From assembly GCA_900546145.1 (NCBI GenBank), contig URBN01000005.1:39278-103277 (forward strand): a stretch of 64,000 bases of DNA, given 5' to 3'. Within the stretch, counting starts at the first letter, position 1. Each line of letters opens with the position of its first letter. The position numbers and the translations under genes are program-made. The notes beneath the pieces are model-generated. The model made no database searches, was not told the DNA's origin, and saw only the letters and a program-made list of their open reading frames with translations. Origin of the DNA: an uncultured Desulfovibrio sp. GTDB taxonomy: Bacteria; Desulfobacterota; Desulfovibrionia; Desulfovibrionales; Desulfovibrionaceae. Below are positions 48,501 through 56,206 of this stretch, in pieces.

Positions 48501-49529
48501 CTATCGATCCACGCGGACGTCCAGCCTGCAGCGGTTCTTTGAAAGATTGGCCCTGGCGTTCCGCGGCTGCGAGGACATGTCGATGACTACGCGGGTGCGG
48601 TTCTTAAAACGCCCGAGGCGGATGTTGGTCACGAGAGGGTTGCTGGGGATGGCGTCTGTACTGACATCCCAGCGGCCGTTGAGATCGATGACGAAACGGT
48701 CAGGCTGTGTGAGAATCATGTGTTTGTAGGTGATTTCGTCAGAAGCGCTGAGGCGAACAGTGGCTCCCCCGTTCCGTGTCAGAACGGTAACCCTGCCTGT
48801 CCTGCGTGTGTTCTGTGCGGACTCATCATTCCCTGCTGCCGCCCTGTCTGCCGGTTTTTCCGCCTTTGCGGCCTGGGCGTGCTGTTCCCTGACCGGCTTT
48901 TCCCTGGGCTGCTTCTGTACTTTTTGCGCCAGCTGTTCGTGTTTCGCCGCTGTATCCTTTTTCTCCCGCTGGACGGAAGCCTGCGCGGCTGCAGGATGGG
49001 GCTTCTGCTGAACGGCCGGGACAGCCTGCGCGGCTTTTTCCGGTTTTGAGGGGATATCCGTCGTCTGGGTTTTTTCTTCCGGAGCCATCTGTGAGGGTGC
49101 TGGTTCCGATCCAGCAGACGTCTGCTGAGGTTCTGACGCGTTGTCCGTCTGCGTGCCGGCAGCCGGCACCGATCCGGAAGAAGCCGTTTCGGAGGCCTGA
49201 TCTGTGGTGGGCGAGGGCGCAGGAGCTCCTTCCCCGTCTGTCACCGTCGTATTGCTGATGGGAGCCCTGTGTATGCCAGGGTCACCGATTTCCAGAGAAT
49301 CGGGAAGGGGCGGAAGTGTTTTGCCTGTTCCGGTTACTTCCGGAGCTGCGGCAGCCGGTTCCCTGCTTCCGCCGATATCAGGCAGATCGGGAAGTTTGGC
49401 AGAAGAAGGCTGTGATGAGGAAACGGCAGGAGCCGGCGCCGTGGGAGGAGTGAGCTGCCGGTTCAGCAGGACGAGGGCTACGATGAGCGCCGCAACGACC
49501 GCGATGAGGCAGGCAATAACTTTATTCAC
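48501..49529 (-). CDS. Membrane-anchored AMIN-domain protein
   Basis: About 342 residues. A single N-terminal helix (residues 4-22), a long Pro/Ala/Ser/Gln/Lys-rich linker (about 25-245) and a C-terminal AMIN domain (about 250-340, with P-D-R-F-V-I-D-L-N-G, I-R-L-G-R-F-K-N-R-T-R-V-V-I-D). AMIN domains bind peptidoglycan or secretin partners in AmiC and PilQ. No amidase or secretin domain follows, so this protein may only localise or bridge. GTG 49529 with AAGGAA upstream is preferred to an ATG at 49706. It follows no obvious pilus gene. Confidence 0.82.
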   Translation of the reverse strand: MNKVIACLIAVVAALIVALVLLNRQLTPPTAPAPAVSSSQPSSAKLPDLPDIGGSREPAAAAPEVTGTGKTLPPLPDSLEIGDPGIHRAPISNTTVTDGEGAPAPSPTTDQASETASSGSVPAAGTQTDNASEPQQTSAGSEPAPSQMAPEEKTQTTDIPSKPEKAAQAVPAVQQKPHPAAAQASVQREKKDTAAKHEQLAQKVQKQPREKPVREQHAQAAKAEKPADRAAAGNDESAQNTRRTGRVTVLTRNGGATVRLSASDEITYKHMILTQPDRFVIDLNGRWDVSTDAIPSNPLVTNIRLGRFKNRTRVVIDMSSQPRNARANLSKNRCRLDVRVDR

Positions 49530-49571
49530 AGGTATTTCCTTGCTGTCGTATGGAGAGACCTTTCCCTTGGA

Positions 49572-49599
49572 GGAACAGTCATTATGCTCCGACTGTTCC
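49572..49599. promoter_or_regulatory. 28-bp inverted repeat in the AMIN-hypA gap
   Basis: GGAACAGTC (49572-49580) and GACTGTTCC (49591-49599) are perfect 9-bp inverted arms 10 bases apart, 43 bases before the AMIN gene start and 183 bases before hypA. It could be an operator or a leader hairpin. A second hairpin, AGCCGC/GCGGCT, lies at 49612-49628. Confidence 0.5.
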
Positions 49600-49781
49600 G
49601 GAAGAAGAAAGAGCCGCTGTTGGCGGCTGAAAGTCCTGAAAAAAAGAGTGTATCGTATTCGGTCGCCTTGCGAAACTCTATCCCATTTAACCAAAATGGC
49701 AAGCATGCGTCCGCCGGGCTCTTTTCACCTGTCAGGAAAGATCTATTTACGCGGTCACGAATCTGCGATATGGTAACACAA

Positions 49782-50135
49782 ATGCATGAACTTGCTATTG
49801 CTCAAAATATCCTGGACATAGCTGAGGACGAGCTTGCCCGCCATAACTGTAAAAAGCTGACTCTGCTGCGCGTGGAGATCGGCGCCATTTCCGGCGTCAT
49901 GGTGGATGCCCTTGAATTCGGCCTTCAGTGTCTTGTAAAGGGCACGCCCCACGAAGCCGCTGTCTTTGACATCGTGCGCGTTCCTCTCAGGCTGCGCTGC
50001 GGTTCCTGTGGAAAGGAATTCGAGGGAGATGCCGGCGTCGGCTCTCTTTCCCCGTGCCCGGATTGCGGCGAAGTGCTTGGTCATTCTGTCCTGAGCGGCA
50101 AGGAACTGCGCGTCACCTGGATTGAAGGGAATTAG
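49782..50135 (+). CDS. hypA: Hydrogenase nickel chaperone HypA
   Basis: A 117-residue HypA. It must start M-H-E because His2 binds nickel; ATG 49782 gives exactly M-H-E-L. The zinc site is C73-x2-C76 and C92-x2-C95. HypA with HypB inserts nickel into NiFe hydrogenases. The frame extends upstream but that part is unconserved. The ribosome-binding site is weak. hypB follows after 42 bases. No hydrogenase genes or hypC-F are in the window. Confidence 0.95.
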   Translation: MHELAIAQNILDIAEDELARHNCKKLTLLRVEIGAISGVMVDALEFGLQCLVKGTPHEAAVFDIVRVPLRLRCGSCGKEFEGDAGVGSLSPCPDCGEVLGHSVLSGKELRVTWIEGN

Positions 50136-50177
50136 GCCGCTGGCCTTTCCCGCACATTATCGCAAGAGGTTTTTTCC

Positions 50178-50834
50178 ATGCAGATTCCTGTTGTTCGCAA
50201 TGTCCTGGAAGCCAATGAAAAGCTTGCCCAGGTCGTTCGTGATAGAGTCAGGGGCATTCTGACCCTGAATCTCATTTCCTCTCCCGGCGCCGGCAAGACC
50301 AGCCTCCTCGAGCGCACTCTTTCCGATCTCAAAAATGAATTCAACATGGCCGTGATCGAGGGCGATCTGCAGACCGATAACGATGCCCAGCGCGTTGCTG
50401 CGACCGGCGCCCAAGCCGTGCAGATTGATACGGAGGGTGGCTGTCATCTTGAAAGCAACCTTATCCTCAAAGCCATGGATCAGCTTGATATGAATGGTGT
50501 AGACATTCTCTTCATCGAGAATGTCGGCAACCTCGTCTGTCCCACTGAATTCGACCTCGGCGAGGACGCCAAGGTGGGCATCCTTTCTGTGACCGAGGGC
50601 GATGACAAGCCCGAGAAATATCCTCTCCTTTTCAATCTCGCCAAGGCGATGATCATCAATAAGATTGACCTTCTTCCCTACGTGCAGTTCGACGTGCAGA
50701 AAGCCAGCCATTTTGCCCGCCATCTGAATAAGGATCTTCCCATTTTTGAGGTTTCTGCCACCAAGGGCACCGGACTCGAAGGCTGGTATAACTGGCTCAG
50801 GGAAGGTGTGAAGAACAAGAAGGCCGCGAAGTAG
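50178..50834 (+). CDS. hypB: Hydrogenase nickel incorporation GTPase HypB
   Basis: A 218-residue SIMIBI GTPase. Walker A is S-S-P-G-A-G-K-T (34-41). V-I-E-G-D-L-Q-T-D is the switch I region. The G-G-C-H-L-E and G-N-L-V-C-P motifs hold the Cys/His metal site at the dimer interface, and N-K-I-D gives guanine specificity. It lacks the N-terminal C-x-x-C-G-C and His-rich regions that store nickel in E. coli and Rhizobium. AAGAGG lies before the ATG. A strong terminator follows. Confidence 0.95.
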   Translation: MQIPVVRNVLEANEKLAQVVRDRVRGILTLNLISSPGAGKTSLLERTLSDLKNEFNMAVIEGDLQTDNDAQRVAATGAQAVQIDTEGGCHLESNLILKAMDQLDMNGVDILFIENVGNLVCPTEFDLGEDAKVGILSVTEGDDKPEKYPLLFNLAKAMIINKIDLLPYVQFDVQKASHFARHLNKDLPIFEVSATKGTGLEGWYNWLREGVKNKKAAK

Positions 50835-50860
50835 CCTTTCCGCTTGCCGTGTCTCTTCCG

Positions 50861-50893
50861 CCCTCTTTCCGTTTTCGGAAAGAGGGTTTTTTT
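50861..50893 (+). terminator. Terminator after hypB
   Basis: CCCTCTTTCC (50861-50870) pairs perfectly with GGAAAGAGGG (50877-50886), then TTTTTTT. Confidence 0.95.
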
Positions 50894-50900
50894 GAGGCAT

Positions 50901-50928
50901 AAAAAAAGCCCCTCCGGCAGGGGGGGCT
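50901..50928 (-). terminator. Terminator for the convergent minus-strand gene
   Basis: On the minus strand AGCCCCCCC (50928-50920) and GGAGGGGCT (50915-50907) form a stem, then seven Ts (50907-50901). Confidence 0.85.
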
Positions 50929-50950
50929 GTGGTGCAGAAAAAACAGCGTC

Positions 50951-51931
50951 CTACTCGTGAACTTCGTCTCCCGTGTAGGCAGCCATGTCGAGGATGAGCG
51001 TCCCTGAATCCCGGCGGAGCATGAGCGTGAAGATCTGCACGTCCTTTCTGAGCGCATCGGACGTGGTGATGTCTGGCAGAGAATCTTTCGGTGCGTAAAG
51101 GATAGATGCCTCGCCGCGTCCGCTCTTCAGGAATGTATCCACACAGATGGCGAGCAGATCAGCCTGATCCTTTTTCCCGAGATTGCGCATTTCCGTGAAG
51201 TCCATGTCCACGCCGGGGAACGTCGCCTGCCACGGAATATAGTTCTGGGCGGACAGGGTATCCTGCACAGCTTTCAGATTCTCGCTCGTCAGTTTCTGGC
51301 GCAGTTCGATGTCCTCGAGTTGTTCCCTTGTGATGTCGCTGTCGTTTTTGCCGCTTCCTGCGTAGAGGCGGGCGTTCCACACGAGGCCGGCGTAGCCGAG
51401 CGTGGAAATGAGGGCGCGGTCGTCGGATGTGTAGGACGTGTTGATGAGCCCGCAGGCGTCACGCATGGTCATGCGCGGGCGGAATTTATCGAGAGCGCAG
51501 ACAGGGGCAGAGCCGGGCGGAGGAAGGAGACTCCTGCAGTCTCCTGTCTCGTGACGGGAACTGCCATTCTGATCCGTCAGAATGATGCAGTTCTCATGAT
51601 CGGGGCAGAGCGTGATGCTCCTGATATCGTCGAGATTCACTTTTGGCCAGGAGCACATGGAAAGGCCGAGGTCGAGACGTATTTCCGCAGAGCCTGCGGG
51701 CTTCTCCAGTTCTTCGTCATTCCCCGGAGCGAGATCCAGCCTGGAGAGGCTGATGTTTTTCCCCTGTATAAAACGCACGCCTACAAGGTCATTGTGGCTG
51801 TGGTTCGTGATGAGAAGGGTATCTCCGTCCGGATCAGGGGCCGCCATGGCCGGACCGGCCAGAACAAACACCGCCAGCACTGCGCAAGCTGCAGTCATGA
51901 CGGAAAAAACTTGAAAGCGGGTCTGGAACAT
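50951..51931 (-). CDS. Secreted protein of unknown function
   Basis: A 326-residue protein with a signal peptide cleaved near A-M-A-A (residue 31). The mature region begins with a beta-rich part (L-L-I-T-N-H-S-H-N-D-L-V-G-V), has six Cys that may form disulfides (including L-C-P-D-H-E-N-C and G-D-C-R-S-L), then a helical part (residues 190-260) and a final strand-rich stretch. I recognise no family. It has a good promoter and a terminator, so it is probably a single-gene unit. Location is periplasm or outside. Confidence 0.72.
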   Translation of the reverse strand: MFQTRFQVFSVMTAACAVLAVFVLAGPAMAAPDPDGDTLLITNHSHNDLVGVRFIQGKNISLSRLDLAPGNDEELEKPAGSAEIRLDLGLSMCSWPKVNLDDIRSITLCPDHENCIILTDQNGSSRHETGDCRSLLPPPGSAPVCALDKFRPRMTMRDACGLINTSYTSDDRALISTLGYAGLVWNARLYAGSGKNDSDITREQLEDIELRQKLTSENLKAVQDTLSAQNYIPWQATFPGVDMDFTEMRNLGKKDQADLLAICVDTFLKSGRGEASILYAPKDSLPDITTSDALRKDVQIFTLMLRRDSGTLILDMAAYTGDEVHE

Positions 51932-52031
51932 GAAAAACTCCTCTTCCGTACGTGGCCCGGTGATTGGGCCGCGCCGAAGCTGTCTGTTGGCTCCAGATGC
52001 ATGTAGCTAGCCTTAACAGCTGTCTCGATCT

Positions 52032-52060
52032 AGAATACAGGGAGCTGTAAAAGCGGTCAA
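52032..52060 (-). promoter_or_regulatory. Promoter for the secreted-protein gene
   Basis: On the minus strand TTGACC (52060-52055), 17 bp, then TATTCT (52037-52032), giving a leader of about 95 nt to the ATG at 51931. Confidence 0.6.
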
Positions 52061-52085
52061 CCTGGGCGCGGGATCACACCATTCC

Positions 52086-52889
52086 ATGATGCCGCCGTTT
52101 CCTTTTCAACGTTATACGGAGCAGATTTTGAAGAACACGTTTATTTCCCAGAAAACGGAGCCGTCCAGAGTCCCCCAGGCACCGGAAAACGGGCCGGCCG
52201 GACACGGTATACGTCTGACGGGCTCTTCCCTGGCGTGTGGTGTGTTTCTGCTCCTTGTTGCTATGCCTCTTGCGTATATGACGGGCGTCATGGTGGGCCG
52301 TGACAATCCCCTCCAGCCGCTTCCTGCGGAGATTGCTCAGAACGACAGGACCGGGCAGGAAGCTGAATCCGCGGAGGACGCCGAGCCGGACAATCAGAAG
52401 GACGATGACCAAAAGTCCGACAGAGAGGATGCGGGGAAAGAAATTCTCGGCCCTGCCGAACTTTCTTTTTCGCGCGTCCTGCGGGCAGCTCCGGGAGAGA
52501 AAGTATCCATACCCGGAGAAAACCGCAGGTACGCTATGGCCGGCGGACCGGACAGCAATGCGACGCAGCCTAAAATGGTGCCAGGCATGAGCCCAGCCGT
52601 CATCATGGGGCCGCCGGAGCCCCCGGCGGAGAAGGCCTCCGCCTATGACTTCGTATTTCAGGTCGCCACATACCGCACGCTGAATTCTGCCGAGCAGACG
52701 AGGCAGCGCCTCGAAAACAAGGGATACCGCATCCGGCTTGAGCGCCAGGGGCGTTTGATTGTTGTTCTTCTTCGGTGCCGGGGACCTGAATCCAAGCCTG
52801 ATGAAATAAAAGCCGCCATGGCCCGTCTCGGTATGGGCGAACCCCTCGAGAAGAGCAGCCGTCCCGTGTTCCGTCCCGCGCTTCAGTAG
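52086..52889 (+). CDS. SPOR-domain membrane protein
   Basis: A 267-residue protein. One membrane helix (about residues 47-67), then a charged low-complexity linker (E-S-A-E-D-A-E-P-D-N), and a C-terminal SPOR domain (about 187-255: F-Q-V-A-T-Y-R-T-L-N-S-A-E-Q-T, then G-Y-R-I-R-L). SPOR domains bind denuded glycan strands at the division septum, so the protein is likely FtsN- or DedD-like. The ATG pair at 52086-52091 has only a weak ribosome site. It is alone between a divergent gene and a flavoprotein. Confidence 0.8.
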   Translation: MMPPFPFQRYTEQILKNTFISQKTEPSRVPQAPENGPAGHGIRLTGSSLACGVFLLLVAMPLAYMTGVMVGRDNPLQPLPAEIAQNDRTGQEAESAEDAEPDNQKDDDQKSDREDAGKEILGPAELSFSRVLRAAPGEKVSIPGENRRYAMAGGPDSNATQPKMVPGMSPAVIMGPPEPPAEKASAYDFVFQVATYRTLNSAEQTRQRLENKGYRIRLERQGRLIVVLLRCRGPESKPDEIKAAMARLGMGEPLEKSSRPVFRPALQ

Positions 52890-53029
52890 GTTGCGCTGCC
52901 CGCTGATGCCTGAAAAAGAAAAGGGACGGCATCCGTCAGCAAAAAAAACGTTTCTGCTGCTTTGGATTGTGGAGTTTTTTACTTTTGCCCGTCCGCGCGC
53001 AGGGATACCGTAAATACAGGAGGATAATC

Positions 53030-53653
53030 ATGAAAGTTCTTATCGTTAACGGAAGCCCGCATCTTAAAGGCTGCACCTATACCGCTCTTATGGAAGCCGC
53101 CGGTGTCCTTGAAAAGGAAGGCATCGAAACGAAGCTCCTTCAGCTCGGCACGAAGCCTCTTCAGGACTGCATCGCCTGCGGCAAATGCGTGAAAACCGGT
53201 TACTGCGTGTTCAAGGACGACTGCGTCAACGAAGCCATTGATCTTCTCAAGGCCTCTGATGGCATCATCGTCGGCTCACCCGTGTATTACGCGGGGCCCA
53301 GCGGCCGGCTTTGTTCCTTCCTTGACAGAGTCTTCTATTGCAAGTCCGCTCCCTATGCCGGCAAGCCCGCCGCGACTGTAGTGAGCTGCCGGAGAGGCGG
53401 AGCCACGGAGGCGTTTGCCCGCCTCAATATGTACTTCCAGATGACAAATATGCCCCTCGTTTCCTCCCAGTACTGGAACCAGGTGCACGGCAACACCCCG
53501 GAAGAAGTGAAGCAGGATATTGAGGGACTGCAGACCATGCGCACCCTTGGCAAGAACATGGCATGGCTCCTCAAGTGCATCGCAGCCGGTAAGGCAGCCG
53601 GAATAGGCGTTCCCCAGTATGAGGCCTGGACTCCCACGAACTTCATCCATTAA
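53030..53653 (+). CDS. Iron-sulfur flavoprotein, NADPH-dependent FMN reductase family
   Basis: A 207-residue flavodoxin-fold protein. M-K-V-L-I-V-N-G-S-P-H is the FMN phosphate loop. The compact cysteine motif at C47, C50, C53 and C59 binds a 4Fe-4S cluster in the ISF family of anaerobes. V-G-S-P-V-Y-Y-A-G-P-S-G near residue 82 contacts the flavin. Members reduce oxygen, peroxide or quinones in strict anaerobes; the acceptor here is unknown. CAGGAGG precedes the ATG. Confidence 0.88.
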   Translation: MKVLIVNGSPHLKGCTYTALMEAAGVLEKEGIETKLLQLGTKPLQDCIACGKCVKTGYCVFKDDCVNEAIDLLKASDGIIVGSPVYYAGPSGRLCSFLDRVFYCKSAPYAGKPAATVVSCRRGGATEAFARLNMYFQMTNMPLVSSQYWNQVHGNTPEEVKQDIEGLQTMRTLGKNMAWLLKCIAAGKAAGIGVPQYEAWTPTNFIH

Positions 53654-53665
53654 CTTTCAGCGTTC

Positions 53666-53707
53666 AGCAGCCCCGCCTGACTTCGACAGGAGTCAGGCGG
53701 GGCTGCT
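53666..53707 (+). terminator. Long perfect hairpin after the flavoprotein gene
   Basis: AGCAGCCCCGCCTGACT (53666-53682) pairs perfectly with AGTCAGGCGGGGCTGCT (53691-53707) around 8 bases. There is no T-run, so it may end transcription with help or protect the 3' end. Confidence 0.7.
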
Positions 53708-54222
53708 GAGACTACGTTGTCTTTGCTGCTTATCTATTCAGGGATGCTCTCCGCCCAGTCAGGCTCTGCAAAAGTTTTGTGAGCCAGGGACAGCCGGCCG
53801 CGGGGATAGCCCGGCATTTCAGATTGCATTGGAAGTAAAGGAGAGGATCTCCTATTTTCACAGGAGAAGAGGACGAAATGCAAGAGTTTGCGTCAGGAAT
53901 ATGCCTGGCCTGAAATTCATGCCCTGCACGAAAAACAAAACAGGGCTTTTTTCAGAGCAGAAGGAAGCTGAATCAGCCGGCAGCAATCCGTTTGCCAATC
54001 AGCTTTTGTACGCTACAGAAGAAATCAGCCGGGCAATCACACCAGATGCGGATAAAAGCAGGAGCTGCACAGGATTGCGGATACCGCCGGTGGAGAGGCT
54101 TGCCAGGAAAGAAAGCGGAACTGCGGCAGAGGTGTGTTTCCTGCCCCCTGACAGTAGCGGAGCTTCAGGGGGCATCGAACCGCGGTGTGAGAATGGAATC
54201 TCACAAAATGGAGGACAGATCC
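53708..54222. other. Gene-poor stretch with hairpins
   Basis: About 515 bases. The longest plus-strand frame crosses the hairpin above and looks random. There is a short terminator-like hairpin, GCCCTG/CAGGGC with TTTTTT (53921-53952), and a 10-bp hairpin TGCCCCCTGA/TCAGGGGGCA (54142-54174). I see no tRNA, no transposase remnant and no known RNA. It could hold a small RNA or decayed gene. Confidence 0.4.
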
Positions 54223-54714
54223 TTATTTTAACTCGGGGACCAGTCCTTTAAAGGGACTTGTCATGCCCGTGCTCAGGAAGCGCATTTCACTAAGCTCACC
54301 GGAAAACTTGATAATCAGCAGATGTGTCTGCGTCTCGTCTTGGCGCAGGAGCGTGTACTCATCGTGTCCATTGTTGGCGATTTTGAGCATAGCCTGATTT
54401 TCTGTCTCGCTGATTTTTTCCATGCCGGGCTGCTGGGCGCATTTTTCGGCAAGAGCCTTGAAATTGCCTGGTTCAAACGGTCCGGAAATGATGATGAAAG
54501 CCGCCTTGCGGTCGTTGCGGCCGAAAACAGCCATTTCGCCGCCGTCTTTCTTCACCGGCCCTTTGGTCAGGGACCAGCCGAGGGGCAGGCTCAGCGTGAA
54601 GCTGTCTGTCTTGTAGACCTCGGCGCTGGCCGTGCCCGGAATAAACTGAACGGCCAGGCTGAGGGTTATGAGGACCGGGAGGATCAGGGAAAAGGGATGC
54701 GTTGTCTTCAGCAT
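54223..54714 (-). CDS. Secreted protein of unknown function
   Basis: A 163-residue protein with a signal peptide cleaved near T-A-S-A (residue 31). The mature part (F-T-L-S-L-P-L-G-W, A-A-F-I-I-I-S-G-P-F, T-H-L-L-I-I-K-F-S-G-E-L) alternates strand and turn as in PsbP/Mog1-like folds, which often begin with an S-L-P-x-G-W motif. This is a loose resemblance. It lies after fluC in the same direction, with a 28-base gap, so it may be co-transcribed. Confidence 0.7.
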   Translation of the reverse strand: MLKTTHPFSLILPVLITLSLAVQFIPGTASAEVYKTDSFTLSLPLGWSLTKGPVKKDGGEMAVFGRNDRKAAFIIISGPFEPGNFKALAEKCAQQPGMEKISETENQAMLKIANNGHDEYTLLRQDETQTHLLIIKFSGELSEMRFLSTGMTSPFKGLVPELK

Positions 54715-54742
54715 TGTTTCTGCCTTGGAGGAATAAGAGGTT

Positions 54743-55123
54743 TCAGATCAGACGGGCCGCCTGGATGCCGCCATAGAGAGCTGCGAAACCCAGAACAACC
54801 TGGATGACGATATTGAAAAAGAGCAGGACCGGACGCGTCTGCGCCAGGATAAAACTGTCAAAAATGAGTGAGGAAAAAGTGGTGAAGCTTCCCATGAATC
54901 CCACGCAGAGTACCACGCGTGTGGCATCGGTGATCATCATGCGTATAGCGGCCAGTTCCCAGACAAAGCCGAACAGGAAGGAGCCGAGAACGTTCACGAC
55001 AAGGGTTCCCAGAGGGTAGGAGGACGTGATGAAGCGGCCCACGGCCTGGGTCATGCCGAAACGGGCAAGGGCGCCGCATCCGCCGGCGCAGAAAATAAGA
55101 AAGCAGAGCCTGAGTGCTGTCAT
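54743..55123 (-). CDS. fluC: Fluoride channel FluC (CrcB)
   Basis: A 126-residue, four-helix membrane protein. It exports fluoride as a dual-topology dimer. G-G-C-G-A-L-A-R-F near residue 14, V-N-V-L-G-S-F-L-F-G near residue 43 and G-F-M-G-S-F-T-T-F-S-S near residue 75, with the Phe box and the central sodium site, are typical. A single gene fits the homodimer form. It overlaps the upstream RmlD-like gene by 4 bases. No fluoride riboswitch was seen, as the upstream DNA is coding. Confidence 0.93.
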   Translation of the reverse strand: MTALRLCFLIFCAGGCGALARFGMTQAVGRFITSSYPLGTLVVNVLGSFLFGFVWELAAIRMMITDATRVVLCVGFMGSFTTFSSLIFDSFILAQTRPVLLFFNIVIQVVLGFAALYGGIQAARLI

Positions 55124-55992
55124 CTGACAGAGCCTCCGGCGGCAGGGGAAAATTCACGGCGCATGAAATCGGCGAGGGCTGTCCGCCAGTCCGGCATGGG
55201 TGGAAGCCCGAACATGCCGAGCATCCTATTTTCAAGCTTCAGGCTGCGCGGCTCGACATCGGAACCAGGAATTTCTCCGGACAGACAGGGAACGACTTTC
55301 TGACCGAGGCCTGCCAGCTCGAAAACGGCGCGTGCGAAATCGTAGCGGGAGGCTTCGCCCCCGCAGGCGAGATGCAGCGTGCCCATGAGCCGGGGGCTGC
55401 GCAGCAGTTTTCTGATCACTGCGGCTACAGCGTACGTGCTTGTTGGGCATCCCGTCTGGTCGCTGGCTGCCCGGACTTCGGAAGTTCCTTCCTGGGCCAT
55501 GCGCATCAGTGTGTGCACGTAGCTGGGGCCTCCCGGACCATAGAGCCACGCCGTGCGTACAATGAGGTGTTCAGAGCAGTTAAGGCGCATGGCGCATTCT
55601 CCGCTCCATGCGCTCTGACCGCATACACTGGTACCGCCCGTGGGGCTGTCGAACTCGCTGTAGGGGAGGTCTCTTGATCCATCAAAGACGCTGCCTGTGG
55701 AAAACGCGATGAGCTTGGCCCCTGTTGTGCGGCAGGCCGCGGCGATGTTCGAGCTCCCATGGACATTGACGGCCCAGGCCCTTGCCGGATCGCTTTCACA
55801 GATTTCGGGATCCGTCAGCATGGCGCAGTGAAGCACAATCGCTGGCTGGCTTTCCTGAAACGCGCGTGCAACGGAGCGCTCATCTGTGACAGTAAGCGTT
55901 GTGCTGTCCGCGGTGAAAATGTCTTTGTTTCCAAGTTCTTCGGAAAGCGTTCGGCCGAGCGGTGTGTCGCCGCCCGTGATGAGAATGCGCAT
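55120..55992 (-). CDS. RmlD-like short-chain dehydrogenase with altered active site
   Basis: A 290-residue extended-SDR protein of the dTDP-4-dehydrorhamnose reductase family: M-R-I-L-I-T-G-G-D-T-P-L-G nucleotide fold, H-C-A-M-L-T-D near residue 60, F-S-T-G-S-V-F-D near residue 100, and C-terminal R-S-L-K-L-E-N. The catalytic Y-x-x-x-K, expected in V-Y-G-x-x-K, reads V-C-G-Q-S-A here, so both Tyr and Lys are missing. Reduction of a keto sugar is thus unlikely by the usual mechanism. It may bind rather than reduce, as MAT2B-type homologs do. ATG 55992 fits the family. No rmlA, B or C is nearby. Confidence 0.8.
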   Translation of the reverse strand: MRILITGGDTPLGRTLSEELGNKDIFTADSTTLTVTDERSVARAFQESQPAIVLHCAMLTDPEICESDPARAWAVNVHGSSNIAAACRTTGAKLIAFSTGSVFDGSRDLPYSEFDSPTGGTSVCGQSAWSGECAMRLNCSEHLIVRTAWLYGPGGPSYVHTLMRMAQEGTSEVRAASDQTGCPTSTYAVAAVIRKLLRSPRLMGTLHLACGGEASRYDFARAVFELAGLGQKVVPCLSGEIPGSDVEPRSLKLENRMLGMFGLPPMPDWRTALADFMRREFSPAAGGSVR

Positions 55993-56206
55993 GTTCTTTT
56001 CCTTTGTGCGGAAAGCGGAAAACCGTACGCTGGCGCACGGAACTCGCGTTGACATAATACCGGGGAAAGGAAAGAGCAAGACTCGCATCCCTTATGGCAT
56101 CTTGCCACTGCGTGGACGCTGGCTTACAAAAGAGCCGTTGGACAACCGGATGCAGGCTCCCGCATATTCCGGGACCCCGCTATCTTTGCAACGGAGTGTT
56201 AGTTCC

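Noticed and set aside
53619..54251. A 210-codon plus-strand frame after the flavoprotein gene
   Set aside because: It begins inside the flavoprotein gene, reads through the 17-bp hairpin at 53666-53707, has no ribosome site and no recognisable pattern.
54743..55123. A fluoride riboswitch for fluC
   Set aside because: The gene overlaps the coding region of the RmlD-like gene, leaving no room for a leader of its own.
55993..56206. A cobalamin riboswitch before the CbiK-like gene
   Set aside because: No B12-box-like sequence (GCCACTG within a structured leader) could be placed convincingly. A stray GCCACTG at 56104-56110 lacks the surrounding elements.
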